64,000 nucleotides of DNA from an uncultured Collinsella sp. (GCA_902491765.1 CABUIY010000007.1:1-64000), one strand, 5' to 3'. Positions 32,500-40,895 are shown, counted from the first letter of the stretch. Notes: generated by a model from the sequence alone, not told the origin. Made by a program: numbers and translations.

Positions 32500-33039
32500 A
32501 TGGATGCCCGCAAAGAAAAAAGCCGCGCCGCTATTGTCACGGCGTTTTCCGAGCTCCTTCGCGAGGAGGACTACGGCAAGATCACTGTCGGCGACATCAT
32601 CGCTCGCGCCCACGTAGGCCGCGCGACATTCTACGGCCTCTTTAAGAGCAAAGACGACCTACTGTCCGAGCTCGTGAGCGACATCTGCACCCACGCCCTC
32701 GACGACGATGGTACGCCGCTCGACGACCCACTCGTGCAAGTCGAGCATATCCTCAACAACCTCTGGGAGCGCCGTCAGGGCGTACGAGCCCTCGTAGCCG
32801 GTGCCGGCTCACGCGTCTTCGCCGACTGTCTCCGCAAGACCATCATGTCGCGCGCAGCCGAAATCGTCCCCGCCGACCCCGCAGGCCCCGCCGGCACCAT
32901 GGACCGCAGCTTCTTACTACACCACATAGCCTCAAGCTTCGTAGGAATGGTCCAATGGTGGGCCTGGCATAACTTCCAAGCAGACAAAGCCGACGTAGCC
33001 AAAGACTACCTCTCAGCCATAAAACCCCTCTTCAACTAA
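32500..33039 (+). CDS. TetR-family transcriptional regulator
   Basis: A 179-residue regulator. The helix-turn-helix is in residues 8-55 (AIVTAFSELLREEDYGKITV, GDIIARAHVGRATFYGLFKS). The C-terminal ligand domain is of the TetR_C type, with a late helix SFVGMVQWWAWHNFQADKAD. It starts 2 bases after the larC stop, and is probably translated by coupling, so it likely controls the lar genes, perhaps through the 30702-30739 palindrome. That role is inferred from position. The last third has less typical codon use. Confidence 0.9.
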   Translation: MDARKEKSRAAIVTAFSELLREEDYGKITVGDIIARAHVGRATFYGLFKSKDDLLSELVSDICTHALDDDGTPLDDPLVQVEHILNNLWERRQGVRALVAGAGSRVFADCLRKTIMSRAAEIVPADPAGPAGTMDRSFLLHHIASSFVGMVQWWAWHNFQADKADVAKDYLSAIKPLFN

Positions 33040-33179
33040 ACGCCCCATCCCATCCCAAGGCGTCGCCCCTTCCCAAAGTACCGCTTGCATTTCAAAGCAC
33101 CCAACAGCCAAGCGCCCACCACATCCAAATTCAGATATATATGTTGGGTTGCTTGTTCGAACACAGCCAAGAATGCCCA

Positions 33180-33304
33180 GGGCTCGGTAGGGGTTAACTT
33201 TCCAACGCACTCCGCAGGACGCAAAAAGGCTCGCCGCACGAAGTGCGCAGCGAGCCTTTTTGCATGTCCGAGGACGCGTTGGAAAGTTAACCCCTACCGA
33301 GCCC
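33180..33304. repeat. family 1 nested palindrome, complete copy
   Basis: Outer arms 33180-33208 and 33276-33304 (29 bp, perfect). Boxes ACTCCGCAGGAC (33209-33220) and ATGTCCGAGGAC (33264-33275). Inner arms GCAAAAAGGCTCGC (33221-33234) and its exact complement (33250-33263). Apex CGCACGAAGTGCGCA (33235-33249), itself a small hairpin. It lies between convergent tetR and larD, where the inner stem with its A/T tracts would act as a bidirectional terminator. Same boxes and apex as 36231-36357, with different arm sequences. Confidence 0.85.
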
Positions 33305-33328
33305 GGACCTTATAGAGCCGTCCTTTGA

Positions 33329-34060
33329 CTAGAACATGCCCAAGAAACCATGCACAAACAGCGCGGCCACAATAGCACCGACAAACGGAGCGATGCCAGG
33401 AACAAGCAGGCCGTACTTCCAGTTGTTGTCAGCCTTGTTCTTGATCGGCAGCACCTGATAGGCCATGCGAGGACCAAGGTCACGAGCCTGGTTCATGGCG
33501 AAGCCGGTGATACCGCCCATGCCCATGCCAACAGCCCAAACGATCAGACCGACGCAGATGGCGAGCATCAGGACGTTCTCGCCAGCACGGTTAGCAGCAG
33601 CAAGGATGGCGCTGATGAACACAAAAGTGCAGATAGCCTCGCAGAAGAAGTTGCGGGCATAGTTCGTACCCTCGGTGGTGGGGTTGGTCGAGAAGATATT
33701 GCGCTGGGCAATGGGATCGACGACACCATCGGAAGCCTTGAACTCATCGGCATACATAAGCCACGCGATCACGGCACCCGCAAAGCCGCCGAGCATATCG
33801 GCAATCATGAAGGGGATGCAGCTGCTCCACGGCACCAGGCCGACGATGCACTGGGCAAGCACCATGGCGGGGTTCATGCACACGGCGCCGCCAAAGATAA
33901 ACAGAGCAACCGAGATGCCAAAAGACCAAGTGGTGATGGCAAACATATGACCAGAGCCCTGATACTTGGTGCCCTTGAGCACGGTATCGCAGTGCACGCC
34001 CACGCCAAAGATGATCATGAGGGCCGTTGCGCCGAATTCGCAGAGGAGTTTGGTAAGCAT
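33329..34060 (-). CDS. larD: MIP-family channel, LarD-like lactic acid facilitator
   Basis: A 243-residue aquaporin/glycerol-facilitator family protein with six membrane segments. The first half has the NPA box (Asn63-Pro64-Ala65 in CMNPAMVLAQ). The second reads NQA (Asn190-Gln191-Ala192 in GFAMNQARDLGPR), a change of the normally conserved Pro. It directly follows larA on the same strand; in Lactobacillus the neighbouring aquaglyceroporin LarD carries lactic acid, so that role is likely. AAGG lies upstream of the ATG. Confidence 0.85.
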   Translation of the reverse strand: MLTKLLCEFGATALMIIFGVGVHCDTVLKGTKYQGSGHMFAITTWSFGISVALFIFGGAVCMNPAMVLAQCIVGLVPWSSCIPFMIADMLGGFAGAVIAWLMYADEFKASDGVVDPIAQRNIFSTNPTTEGTNYARNFFCEAICTFVFISAILAAANRAGENVLMLAICVGLIVWAVGMGMGGITGFAMNQARDLGPRMAYQVLPIKNKADNNWKYGLLVPGIAPFVGAIVAALFVHGFLGMF

Positions 34061-34109
34061 AAAACCTTATCTTTCTTGTCGGTTATAAACGATTCGTTTA
34101 GGCCGCGTA

Positions 34110-35387
34110 CTAGTGCTGAGCGACGACAACGCCCAGGCCATCGGGAATGACGGCCACCTTGGCATCGGCACCCTTCATCTCAAAGGCGAGCTTGAGCGCC
34201 TCATCGAGGGTGTTAACCGGCGTCATGTGCATATCCTTGATCATCTGGTGATCGCACAGGTCGGTAACCATGATCACAGGGTGATGCGCCAGGATGCGGG
34301 CAAAGATCTGGCTCGTCCACTGGTCGGGCAGGGTCTCGTCCTTAGGACGGTCGATGCAGGCGCGCTCAAACTCTGCCGGATCATTGTCGGCGATGTTGTG
34401 ATAGAAGCCCTCGCCACCGTGACCGTCGGCACAACCGGCGACATCGATGATCACGCCGCCCTCGGGAAGTGTGGCCTCTGCAGAGCACATGCCCTTCACG
34501 GCCTGATAGATGTTCTGGTCGAGCGGGTAGCCGCCGTTGGTGGTAATGGCAATCTCGCACTCGACGGGCTCAACGCCGGCAAGGCTCTTCACGAACTCGC
34601 AGCCAGCCTCGTGCGCCTTGTGAATGTCGCCGGCAAAGGAGCCGATGACCTCGTGCTTGCCGTTGAGCACCACGTTGAGCACAAAGGCAAGGTGAGCCAT
34701 CTCGGCGGCGGCGAACATGTCCTCGCTCACATGGTTGTGGCACAGGTTGCCGGCACGCGAGTGGGAATCATTCACAAACTGACCGTTGTGGTTGTACATG
34801 ATGGTCTTGTAGCTGGCGACGCCGGGCAGCACGGACTTGCGGCTGCCGGAGAAACCGGCAAAGAAGTGCGGCTCAATAAAGCCCTCGGCAAGCAACAGAT
34901 CGCAATCGGCGGCAATCTTGTTGATGATGCACTCGCCACCAGAAGGCAGGGTGCCGATCTTTTTCATCATGCTGTCATCGGTCGCGACGTGCATAACGAT
35001 TTCCTCGTTGGCAACGATCTCCTCGCCGTACTTGTTGACGAGCTCCTCGTGCGTCGACGGACGGTGCATGCCCGTAGCAACCAGAATACGCACGCGAGCC
35101 TCGGGCGCAGCAGAATGGATGTGATGCAGCAGAATAGGCATCGTCACACGCGAGGGAACGGGACGCGTATGATCGGAGCTAATGATGACAATATCCTTCT
35201 TGCCAGCACAAAGCTCCTCGAGCGAAGGCGAGCCATAAGGGTTGGCAAGCGACTCCTCCACCAGCTCTTCCTGCGATTTTGTAGTCTTAAACTCGTTTTG
35301 ATGACCTTCCATCACACCCGCAAAGTTCTTATCCTCGAGCTCCAGATGCAACGTCTTGTGGTCAAACGGCAGTTCACATTCAAACAA
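34110..35387 (-). CDS. larA: LarA, nickel-pincer lactate racemase
   Basis: A 425-residue DUF2088 protein, the length of characterised LarA. It has IISSDHTRPVPSRV near the N-terminus and HFFAGFSGSRKSVLPGVAS, whose Lys carries the cofactor covalently, plus conserved His residues before and after. It interconverts D- and L-lactate, or racemises a related 2-hydroxyacid. The start is TTG at 35387 (LFECELPFD), preceded by AAAGGAAGAGGG; the frame is open to 35624, but no Met or homology lies there. It is 49 bases upstream of larD. LarE, needed for sulfur insertion, is not in the window. Confidence 0.93.
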   Translation of the reverse strand: MFECELPFDHKTLHLELEDKNFAGVMEGHQNEFKTTKSQEELVEESLANPYGSPSLEELCAGKKDIVIISSDHTRPVPSRVTMPILLHHIHSAAPEARVRILVATGMHRPSTHEELVNKYGEEIVANEEIVMHVATDDSMMKKIGTLPSGGECIINKIAADCDLLLAEGFIEPHFFAGFSGSRKSVLPGVASYKTIMYNHNGQFVNDSHSRAGNLCHNHVSEDMFAAAEMAHLAFVLNVVLNGKHEVIGSFAGDIHKAHEAGCEFVKSLAGVEPVECEIAITTNGGYPLDQNIYQAVKGMCSAEATLPEGGVIIDVAGCADGHGGEGFYHNIADNDPAEFERACIDRPKDETLPDQWTSQIFARILAHHPVIMVTDLCDHQMIKDMHMTPVNTLDEALKLAFEMKGADAKVAVIPDGLGVVVAQH

Positions 35388-35514
35388 TGACGAGCGCCCT
35401 CTTCCTTTCAACTGACACACTAGATAAACCGTTGGAAGGATACGCCGCTCACCGAAAAACACCACCGTCCACCGACTCGTTAACACAACGTTCATATTTG
35501 ACCCACAACAAAAC

Positions 35515-35567
35515 GGCCGCGACCCCAAACGGGACCGCGACCGCCTGTCAAAGACACTATAGACAGG
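35515..35567 (-). promoter_or_regulatory. two consecutive hairpins in the larA leader
   Basis: On the minus strand CCTGTC...GACAGG (35544-35567) is followed by a 12-bp GC-rich stem (35515-35542, loop GTTT, three G-T pairs) and then TTTTGTT. The second resembles an intrinsic terminator placed about 125 bases before the larA start, so attenuation is possible. Confidence 0.35.
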
Positions 35568-35625
35568 ATGATTTACGCAGCGCCGAGGCAAACATCTAGC
35601 CCGAGACGTACGCACGTAAGCCATT

Positions 35626-35656
35626 TTGCATAAATGCGTTAATTAATTGCATAAAA
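35626..35656. promoter_or_regulatory. direct repeats TTGCATAAA upstream of larA
   Basis: TTGCATAAAT (35626-35635) and TTGCATAAAA (35647-35656) are 21 bp apart, two helical turns, inside an AT-rich pocket flanked by CCATTTT and AAAATGG. A possible activator site for larA-larD. Confidence 0.35.
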
Positions 35657-35678
35657 TGGCGCATGGATTTCTAGCCGT

Positions 35679-35692
35679 AACAGGGTGGTACC
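35679..35692 (+). promoter_or_regulatory. T-box-like sequence, orphan
   Basis: AACAGGGTGGTACC matches the conserved antiterminator core of T-box leaders and is followed after 16 bases by a T run. No specifier stem or aminoacyl-tRNA-related gene was found on this strand, so it is at best a relic, or chance. Confidence 0.2.
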
Positions 35693-35967
35693 CTCCGGAG
35701 CGTGCATTTTTGCGAGTATTCAGCATCGCGGGATAAGATTTTGGTGTCAAAAGTCTTTCAAAAGGTAGATAGTCCTCATGACTCGTCCCATCTGGATAGC
35801 ATGCGGCGAGAAACCAGCCATATATGAACATCGCCAAAGCCCAATCGTCGTGCAAAAGCATCAACAGGGGCCGCGAACGTCACCCATAGCCTTATGCACC
35901 AATCTTTGGCTGCTGAAAACTCCGTTTTTTGCACGTCGTCCCAAGCACCACCCTCACCCAGCGGCTG
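35693..35967. other. intergenic stretch without a recognised gene
   Basis: The whole gap 35388-36378 lacks a credible gene. This part holds only short frames without codon bias or ribosome binding sites (for example 35778-36005), and no tRNA or clear repeat. It leads into the decayed family 1 copies. Confidence 0.5.
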
Positions 35968-36230
35968 ATCCGCCGAAGACCGGACATCGCAGGGCCCGCC
36001 ATTAGTTTACTTTTAGGCACACTCCGCAGGACGCAAGAAGCCCTCGCCGCACTCCACGCTATGCGCGAAGCGCGCCTTATTCCCTTTAGTTTTAACCCCA
36101 GAAGACCGAGGACGAAGGGATCCGATGGGTTTCCCTCTGAATGCACTCCGCAGCACGAAGCCCCTTCCAAACGCGCGAAGCGCGCCATTAATTCCCCCAG
36201 CCAGTAATCCGCCGAAGACCGGACATCGCA
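35968..36230. repeat. decayed family 1 copies and 85-bp direct repeat
   Basis: Bases 35968-36052 are identical to 36207-36291, which covers the left half of the complete element at 36231-36357. In this copy the sequence diverges at the apex. Further traces follow: CCGAGGAC near 36108, ACTCCGCAGCAC near 36145, and GCGCGAAGCGCGCC twice (near 36064 and 36172), which looks like the family apex with a different but still complementary stem around GAA. Confidence 0.7.
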
Positions 36231-36357
36231 GGGCCCGCCATTAGTTTACTTTTAGGCACACTCCGCAGGACGCAAGAAGCCCTCGCCGCACGAAGTGCGC
36301 AGCGAGGGCTTCTTGCATGTCCGAGGACGTGCCTAAAAGTAAACTGATGGCGGGCCC
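36231..36357. repeat. family 1 nested palindrome, complete copy
   Basis: Outer arms 36231-36259 and 36329-36357 (29 bp, one T-G wobble). Boxes ACTCCGCAGGAC (36260-36271) and ATGTCCGAGGAC (36317-36328). Inner arms GCAAGAAGCCCTCGC (36272-36286) and its exact complement (36302-36316). Apex CGCACGAAGTGCGCA (36287-36301). It ends 22 bases from the ppc stop codon. Outer and inner arm sequences differ from the 33180 copy, while boxes and apex are identical. Confidence 0.85.
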
Positions 36358-36378
36358 GGACGACTACAGGGCTATCGA

Positions 36379-39192
36379 TTACCCCGTGTTCTGCAATCCT
36401 GCCGAGACGCCGGTCACAGTCGAAAGAATCAGGCTCATGTACTCGGCCTTCTTCTCCTCGGCCATCTCGTCCTGGTTCATACGCACCTCGCGAAGGGCGC
36501 GGACCTGGGCGATGGACAGGGCATCGACGTAGGGGTTACGCACGCGAACGGCGCAGCCGAGCACGCGACGGCGCTGCAGCGGCCACTCGTCACCGACGAT
36601 GGCAAGGACCCACTTACGAGTGAGCTGCATCTCGGTAAAGACCTTCTTGGACAGATCATCACGATCGCCCAGGTGCAGATACATCTTGGCGATGCGTTGA
36701 TCGGTCTTAGCGATCGACATCTCGATGTTGTCGATAAAGGTGCGGAAGAACGGCCACTCCTGGTAGGCGGCCTTGAGCTGGTCAAGATCGCCCAGCTGCT
36801 CGCAGGCGGTGCCCAGGCCGTACCAAGCGGCCAGGTTAATGCGCGCCTGGCTCCAGCTGAAGATCCACGGAATGGTACGCAGGTCGTCGAGCGACTTGGC
36901 ACCCAGGCCGCGCTTGGCGGGACGCGAGCCGATCGGCAGCAGACCGACCTCGGTCAACGGCGTCACGGTCGAGAACCACGGTGTAAAGTCCTCGGTGTTC
37001 AGCAGGTCCAGATAACGCTCGTGGCTTGCGGTGTTGAGCTTCTCAGCCATATCCCAGAACTTCTGAGTAGTCTCGGTGTTGGTCTTCTCGACACTCGGGG
37101 CCGACTGCAAAAGCGTTGCGGCGGCAACGGACTCAACATGACGCTGAGCCAGCGTGCGGTTGCCGTAACGGGCAAAGATGACCTCGCCCTGCTCGGTGAG
37201 CTTAAAGAAGCAGTTGACCGAACCCTTGGGCTGCGCCAGCACGGCTTTGTTGGCCGGGCCGCCGCCACGGCCCACGGCACCGCCGCGACCGTGCATGAGC
37301 ACCAGGTCGATATCGTTCTTCTCTGCCCACTTGGCGATGCGCTCCTGCGCGGAGTGCAGCGCGAGCATGGCCGTGGTAGGACCGGCATCCTTGGAAGAGT
37401 CGGAATAGCCCAGCATGACCTCCATGCGGCGGTTGGTCTGGGCAAGGCGCTTTTGCACCACGGGCAGCGTAAGCATCTGGTCGAGCACGTCGACGCAGCC
37501 CTCGAGGTCCTCGAGCTGCTCGAACAGCGGGATCACGTCGAGCTCGGGGACATCCTCCTCGTGTGCAAAGGACAGGTGGGCAAGCTCAAAGACGTCGGCC
37601 ACATGCTGGGCACTCTTGGTGAACGAGATGATGTAGCGATGCGCCATCTTCTTGCCGTAGCGCTTTTGGATGGAGCCGATAGCGCGGAAGGTATCGATAA
37701 CCTCGCGCGTCATGGGCTGCAGATCGCCATGGATGCCGTTCTCGTGGATATCCTTGAGGGCGCGGGCGTGCACCACGGAGTGCTGACGGAACTCCATCTC
37801 GACCATATGGAAGCCGAAGGACTCGACCTGCCAGATGATGGTCTGCACCGGACCGTAGGCGGCACGGACGGCACCGCAGGCAGCCAGCGAACGCTGGACG
37901 ACGCGCAGGTCATCCAGGAATTCGTCGGCACTGTGATACATGGTGTCGGTGATGCGGCGCACGGTGGCGTTCAGACGATCGGCCATGACGAGCATGACGG
38001 CGCGATGCGGCTCGTGCTCGGAGATCAGCTCGGCGCGAGCCGTGTACCGAGGGCTCATCTCGACCTGATGGTTCCACAGGTTAATGAGCTCGGCAGAAGG
38101 CTTACTGTAGGTGGCCTCGAGCGTGAGGTTGCGGCCGATGCGGCGGCACTTGTCCTCGAGCTTGAGCACCATGTGGGTGAAGTACTTGGCGGCGACCTCA
38201 CGGCTCACCTTAGCGGTGACGTTGGGGTTACCGTCGCGGTCGGAACCGATCCAGCTGCCGGGATGGAAGAACGCCGGGCACAGCGGCGGCACGGTACCGG
38301 CCTTGTCGCCCAGCACCCAGTCGTCAAAGCGACGATAGATGACGGGGATGACGTCGAACAGCGTGTTATCGAAGATGTCGATGATGGTATCGGCTTCCTC
38401 GACCGGCGTGGGCTTCTTGAGCGCGATGGGGCTCGTACGCACCAGGGCGTCGATCTCCTGCAGCATATGGCGCTCGTTCTCCACCAGGTCGGAGCCGCCC
38501 AGACGCGGACGCTCCTCCAGCAGGTTGGAGATACGGCGAATCTTGCCCTCGACGGCCTTACGACGGGCCTCGGTGGGATGCGCGGTAAAGACGGGATGGA
38601 ACTCAAGCTTGCCGAGCAGCTCGTTGGCGCCCTCGACGCCCAGTTCATTCACCAGCTGGTGATAGGCGACGGTGAGCTCGTTGGCGGGATCGACCTCGGT
38701 ATCGGTCGACGCACCGGCCTCGCGCTCGCGCAGCTGCGCCACACGGTAGTTCTCCTCCGACAGGTTTGCCAGGTGGAAGAAGCTCGTAAAGGCGCGGACA
38801 ATGACCTGCTGCTTATCGAGCGGCAGGCTGTCGATCAGATCGACGACCTCACGAAATGCCACGGCAGTGGGCTCGTCGGCGGTGGGCACGCCCTGCTCGT
38901 CGACGGCCTCGTCGGCAGCGCGAGTACCGGGGTTGCCGGCATTGGCCACAATCTCGGCCGACAGGATCTTGTCGAACAGGTCCGCGATCTCAGGATCATA
39001 CTCGCTAAGCACACGACGCTCCAGGCGCAGGAACAACGCCAGATTGTCGCGCAGCTCCTCGGGGATCTCGATCTCGGCGAGACGCTCCCTGGACTCGGCA
39101 TTCGAGCCGATTCGGTTAACGAGGCGGTTGACCACGGCAGCGACGCGCGCCGCGGCTTCGGGTACAGACTGGTTGCTTAGGTTCTCAGCCAC
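36379..39192 (-). CDS. ppc: phosphoenolpyruvate carboxylase Ppc
   Basis: A 937-residue enzyme that makes oxaloacetate from PEP and bicarbonate, replenishing C4 acids. Signatures: catalytic His in VFTAHPTEARRKAV, PGSWIGSDRDGNPNVTA, MLGYSDSSKDAGPTTAMLA, VLMHGRGGAVGRGGGPA and the C-terminal QNTG that binds aspartate. Start choice: GTG at 39192 has GGGAGG 4 bases upstream; ATG at 39204 (adding MGGN) is possible, but its GGAGG almost touches the codon. It is monocistronic: own promoter at 39237-39264 and family 1 palindrome just after the stop. Confidence 0.97.
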   Translation of the reverse strand: MAENLSNQSVPEAAARVAAVVNRLVNRIGSNAESRERLAEIEIPEELRDNLALFLRLERRVLSEYDPEIADLFDKILSAEIVANAGNPGTRAADEAVDEQGVPTADEPTAVAFREVVDLIDSLPLDKQQVIVRAFTSFFHLANLSEENYRVAQLREREAGASTDTEVDPANELTVAYHQLVNELGVEGANELLGKLEFHPVFTAHPTEARRKAVEGKIRRISNLLEERPRLGGSDLVENERHMLQEIDALVRTSPIALKKPTPVEEADTIIDIFDNTLFDVIPVIYRRFDDWVLGDKAGTVPPLCPAFFHPGSWIGSDRDGNPNVTAKVSREVAAKYFTHMVLKLEDKCRRIGRNLTLEATYSKPSAELINLWNHQVEMSPRYTARAELISEHEPHRAVMLVMADRLNATVRRITDTMYHSADEFLDDLRVVQRSLAACGAVRAAYGPVQTIIWQVESFGFHMVEMEFRQHSVVHARALKDIHENGIHGDLQPMTREVIDTFRAIGSIQKRYGKKMAHRYIISFTKSAQHVADVFELAHLSFAHEEDVPELDVIPLFEQLEDLEGCVDVLDQMLTLPVVQKRLAQTNRRMEVMLGYSDSSKDAGPTTAMLALHSAQERIAKWAEKNDIDLVLMHGRGGAVGRGGGPANKAVLAQPKGSVNCFFKLTEQGEVIFARYGNRTLAQRHVESVAAATLLQSAPSVEKTNTETTQKFWDMAEKLNTASHERYLDLLNTEDFTPWFSTVTPLTEVGLLPIGSRPAKRGLGAKSLDDLRTIPWIFSWSQARINLAAWYGLGTACEQLGDLDQLKAAYQEWPFFRTFIDNIEMSIAKTDQRIAKMYLHLGDRDDLSKKVFTEMQLTRKWVLAIVGDEWPLQRRRVLGCAVRVRNPYVDALSIAQVRALREVRMNQDEMAEEKKAEYMSLILSTVTGVSAGLQNTG

Positions 39193-39236
39193 GTTTCCTC
39201 CCATTCCTCCTTCTATGCACGTAACATGCGGTATTC

Positions 39237-39264
39237 ATTATAGGCGCTTGAGAAATACTTTCGA
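39237..39264 (-). promoter_or_regulatory. ppc promoter
   Basis: On the minus strand a -10 TATAAT (39237-39242) follows a 16-base spacer after TCGAAA (39259-39264, 4 of 6 matches to TTGACA). An imperfect inverted repeat (AGAAATACTTT and AAAGTATTTTCT) overlaps and extends upstream of the -35. Confidence 0.6.
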
Positions 39265-39356
39265 CACTGATTGCGCTTTACCACACAAAAGTATTTTCTG
39301 CATTGCAAGGGTTTTTGCCCTAAATGGTCGTATTTCTCGGTGGACGGCATACACAA

Positions 39357-39392
39357 ACGGGGGCATTCCGCATAAATGCGAAACACCCCCGT
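39357..39392 (-). terminator. terminator of hisS
   Basis: ACGGGGG (39357-39363) pairs with CCCCCGT (39386-39392), with an inner stem CGCAT/ATGCG separated by symmetric 5-base loops. On the minus strand TTTGTG follows. It lies 57 bases past hisS. Confidence 0.65.
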
Positions 39393-39449
39393 AACAATCG
39401 CTCGCCGCGAGCGGGACATGTTAGCGGGTCCGCAGCTCAAAAAGATGCG

Positions 39450-40763
39450 CTACAGGCGCTCGCGAACCGCCTCGACGACGTTGGCCAGATCGGCAAGGAC
39501 CTCTTCGTGGCTCTGCATGTCGCGCACCTTAACCTTGCCGGCGGCAAGCTCGTCGCCGCCCAGAACCAGGATGAGCTTGGCGCCCACCTTATCGGCCTGC
39601 TTAAACTGGGCTTTGAGCGAACGGCCCTGATAGTCGGCCTCGGTCACGATACCTGCGGCGCGAAGCTCCTGCGTAATGGCAAAGACGTTCTGGCGCAGCT
39701 CCTTGCCTGCGTTGGCGACATAGACGCACGGGGCCTCCTCGGCACCCAGATCGCTGCCAAAGGCCTGCAGGGCCAGCAGGGCGCGCTCAAAACCGACGGC
39801 AAAGCCGACGCCCGCCGTGGGCTTGCCACCCTCGAGCTCGACCAGGCCGTCGTAGCGGCCGCCGCCACCGATGGAGCCGACGCCGGCGCCGGGGGCCTCG
39901 ACCTCAAAGACAGTACGGGTGTAGTAGTCCAGGCCGCGCACCAAGGTGGGATCCTCGACATACTCGATACCGGCGGCATCCAGATAGCGCTTGACCTGCT
40001 CGTAGTGCTCGCGGCACTCGTCGCACAGGTTGTCACCCATCAGCGGAGCCTCGGCCATGATCTCGCGGCAGTGGTCGTTCTTGCAGTCGAAGGCACGCAG
40101 CGGGTTGAGCTCGGCGCGCTCGCGGCACTCGTCGCACATCTCGTCGGCGTGATCGAGGATAAACTGCTTGACCTGCTCGCGATAGGCCGGACGACACTGG
40201 GCGTCACCCATCGAGTTGATGAGCAGACGAAGCTTGGAAAGATCGAAGCCCAGGCGCTTGTAGAACTCCATGAGCATGATGATGCACTCGGCGTCTGCCG
40301 CCGGATCGGGAGCGCCGAGCCACTCGATACCCACCTGGTGGAACTGGCGCAGGCGGCCCTTCTGGGGACGCTCGCCGCGGAACATGGCCTCGGCGTAGTA
40401 CGCCTTAAACGGCGTGGAGCCCTGGGGCACCAGGTTGTTCTCGACGACGGCGCGCACCACGCCGGCCGTGCCCTCGGGGCGAAGTGCCAGGCGCTGCTTG
40501 GGCTTGAGCTTGGTATCGGTACCCTCGGTAAAGACGCGCTCCAGGTTGGCGCCGCTAAACACGCGGAACATCTCCTTGCGCACGACGTCGGTCGACTGGC
40601 CGATGCCGTGGACAAAGACGTCCACCTGCTCGATCGCGGGCGTCTCGATAGGTTTAAAACCAAACGGCTCGAACACGCCGGCAGCGATCTGCTGCATCTT
40701 TTGCCAGGCGCGCATCTCGGCGCCGATAAGGTCGCGGGTTCCCTCCGCCTTCTGTGCCTGCAT
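39450..40763 (-). CDS. hisS: histidyl-tRNA synthetase HisS
   Basis: A 437-residue class II synthetase. Motif 1 region AEGTRDLIGAEMRAW and PIETPAIEQVDVF; motif 2 AEAMFRGERPQKGRLRQFHQ; His-specific motifs LVRGLDYYTRTVFEVEAPGA and GGGGRYDGLVE; C-terminal anticodon-binding domain. A Cys-rich insert (CDECRERAELN, CDECREHYEQV and further Cys, residues about 195-240) could bind a metal and resembles inserts in Gram-positive HisS. ATG 40763 has AAAGGTG upstream. A -10 TATAAT lies 43 bases before, and three large hairpins lie beyond it. Confidence 0.97.
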   Translation of the reverse strand: MQAQKAEGTRDLIGAEMRAWQKMQQIAAGVFEPFGFKPIETPAIEQVDVFVHGIGQSTDVVRKEMFRVFSGANLERVFTEGTDTKLKPKQRLALRPEGTAGVVRAVVENNLVPQGSTPFKAYYAEAMFRGERPQKGRLRQFHQVGIEWLGAPDPAADAECIIMLMEFYKRLGFDLSKLRLLINSMGDAQCRPAYREQVKQFILDHADEMCDECRERAELNPLRAFDCKNDHCREIMAEAPLMGDNLCDECREHYEQVKRYLDAAGIEYVEDPTLVRGLDYYTRTVFEVEAPGAGVGSIGGGGRYDGLVELEGGKPTAGVGFAVGFERALLALQAFGSDLGAEEAPCVYVANAGKELRQNVFAITQELRAAGIVTEADYQGRSLKAQFKQADKVGAKLILVLGGDELAAGKVKVRDMQSHEEVLADLANVVEAVRERL

Positions 40764-40805
40764 GGGCAAACACCTTTCTTTTGTATCGCGTCATAGGTAA
40801 CGGTC

Positions 40806-40811
40806 ATTATA
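40806..40811 (-). promoter_or_regulatory. hisS -10 element
   Basis: TATAAT on the minus strand, 43 bases before the hisS start. The expected -35 position falls within the base of hairpin P1 (40829-40888) and has no good match. Confidence 0.45.
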
Positions 40812-40828
40812 CGGCACAAACACAAACC

Positions 40829-40888
40829 GCGGCGGCGCGTCTGACCGAACGAGGGTATGGGGACTCGTTCGGCCTGACGCACCGCCGC
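40829..40888. repeat. hairpin P1 of a triple array upstream of hisS
   Basis: Outer arms GCGGCGGCGCGTC (40829-40841) and 40876-40888 with one mismatch, a 3x3 internal loop, inner arms CCGAACGAG (40845-40853) and CTCGTTCGG (40864-40872), 10-base loop. Confidence 0.65.
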
Positions 40889-40895
40889 TGTTTGC

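Noticed and set aside
35643..36005. Short frames on both strands between larA and ppc (35643-35864 minus, 35778-36005 plus)
   Set aside because: No codon bias, weak or absent ribosome sites, and overlap with the decayed repeat cluster.
33180..36357. Family 1 elements as integron attC sites
   Set aside because: No GTTRRRY core sites, no cassette structure and no integrase in the window.
36673..39180. 835-residue plus-strand open frame
   Set aside because: Antisense to ppc, same artefact.
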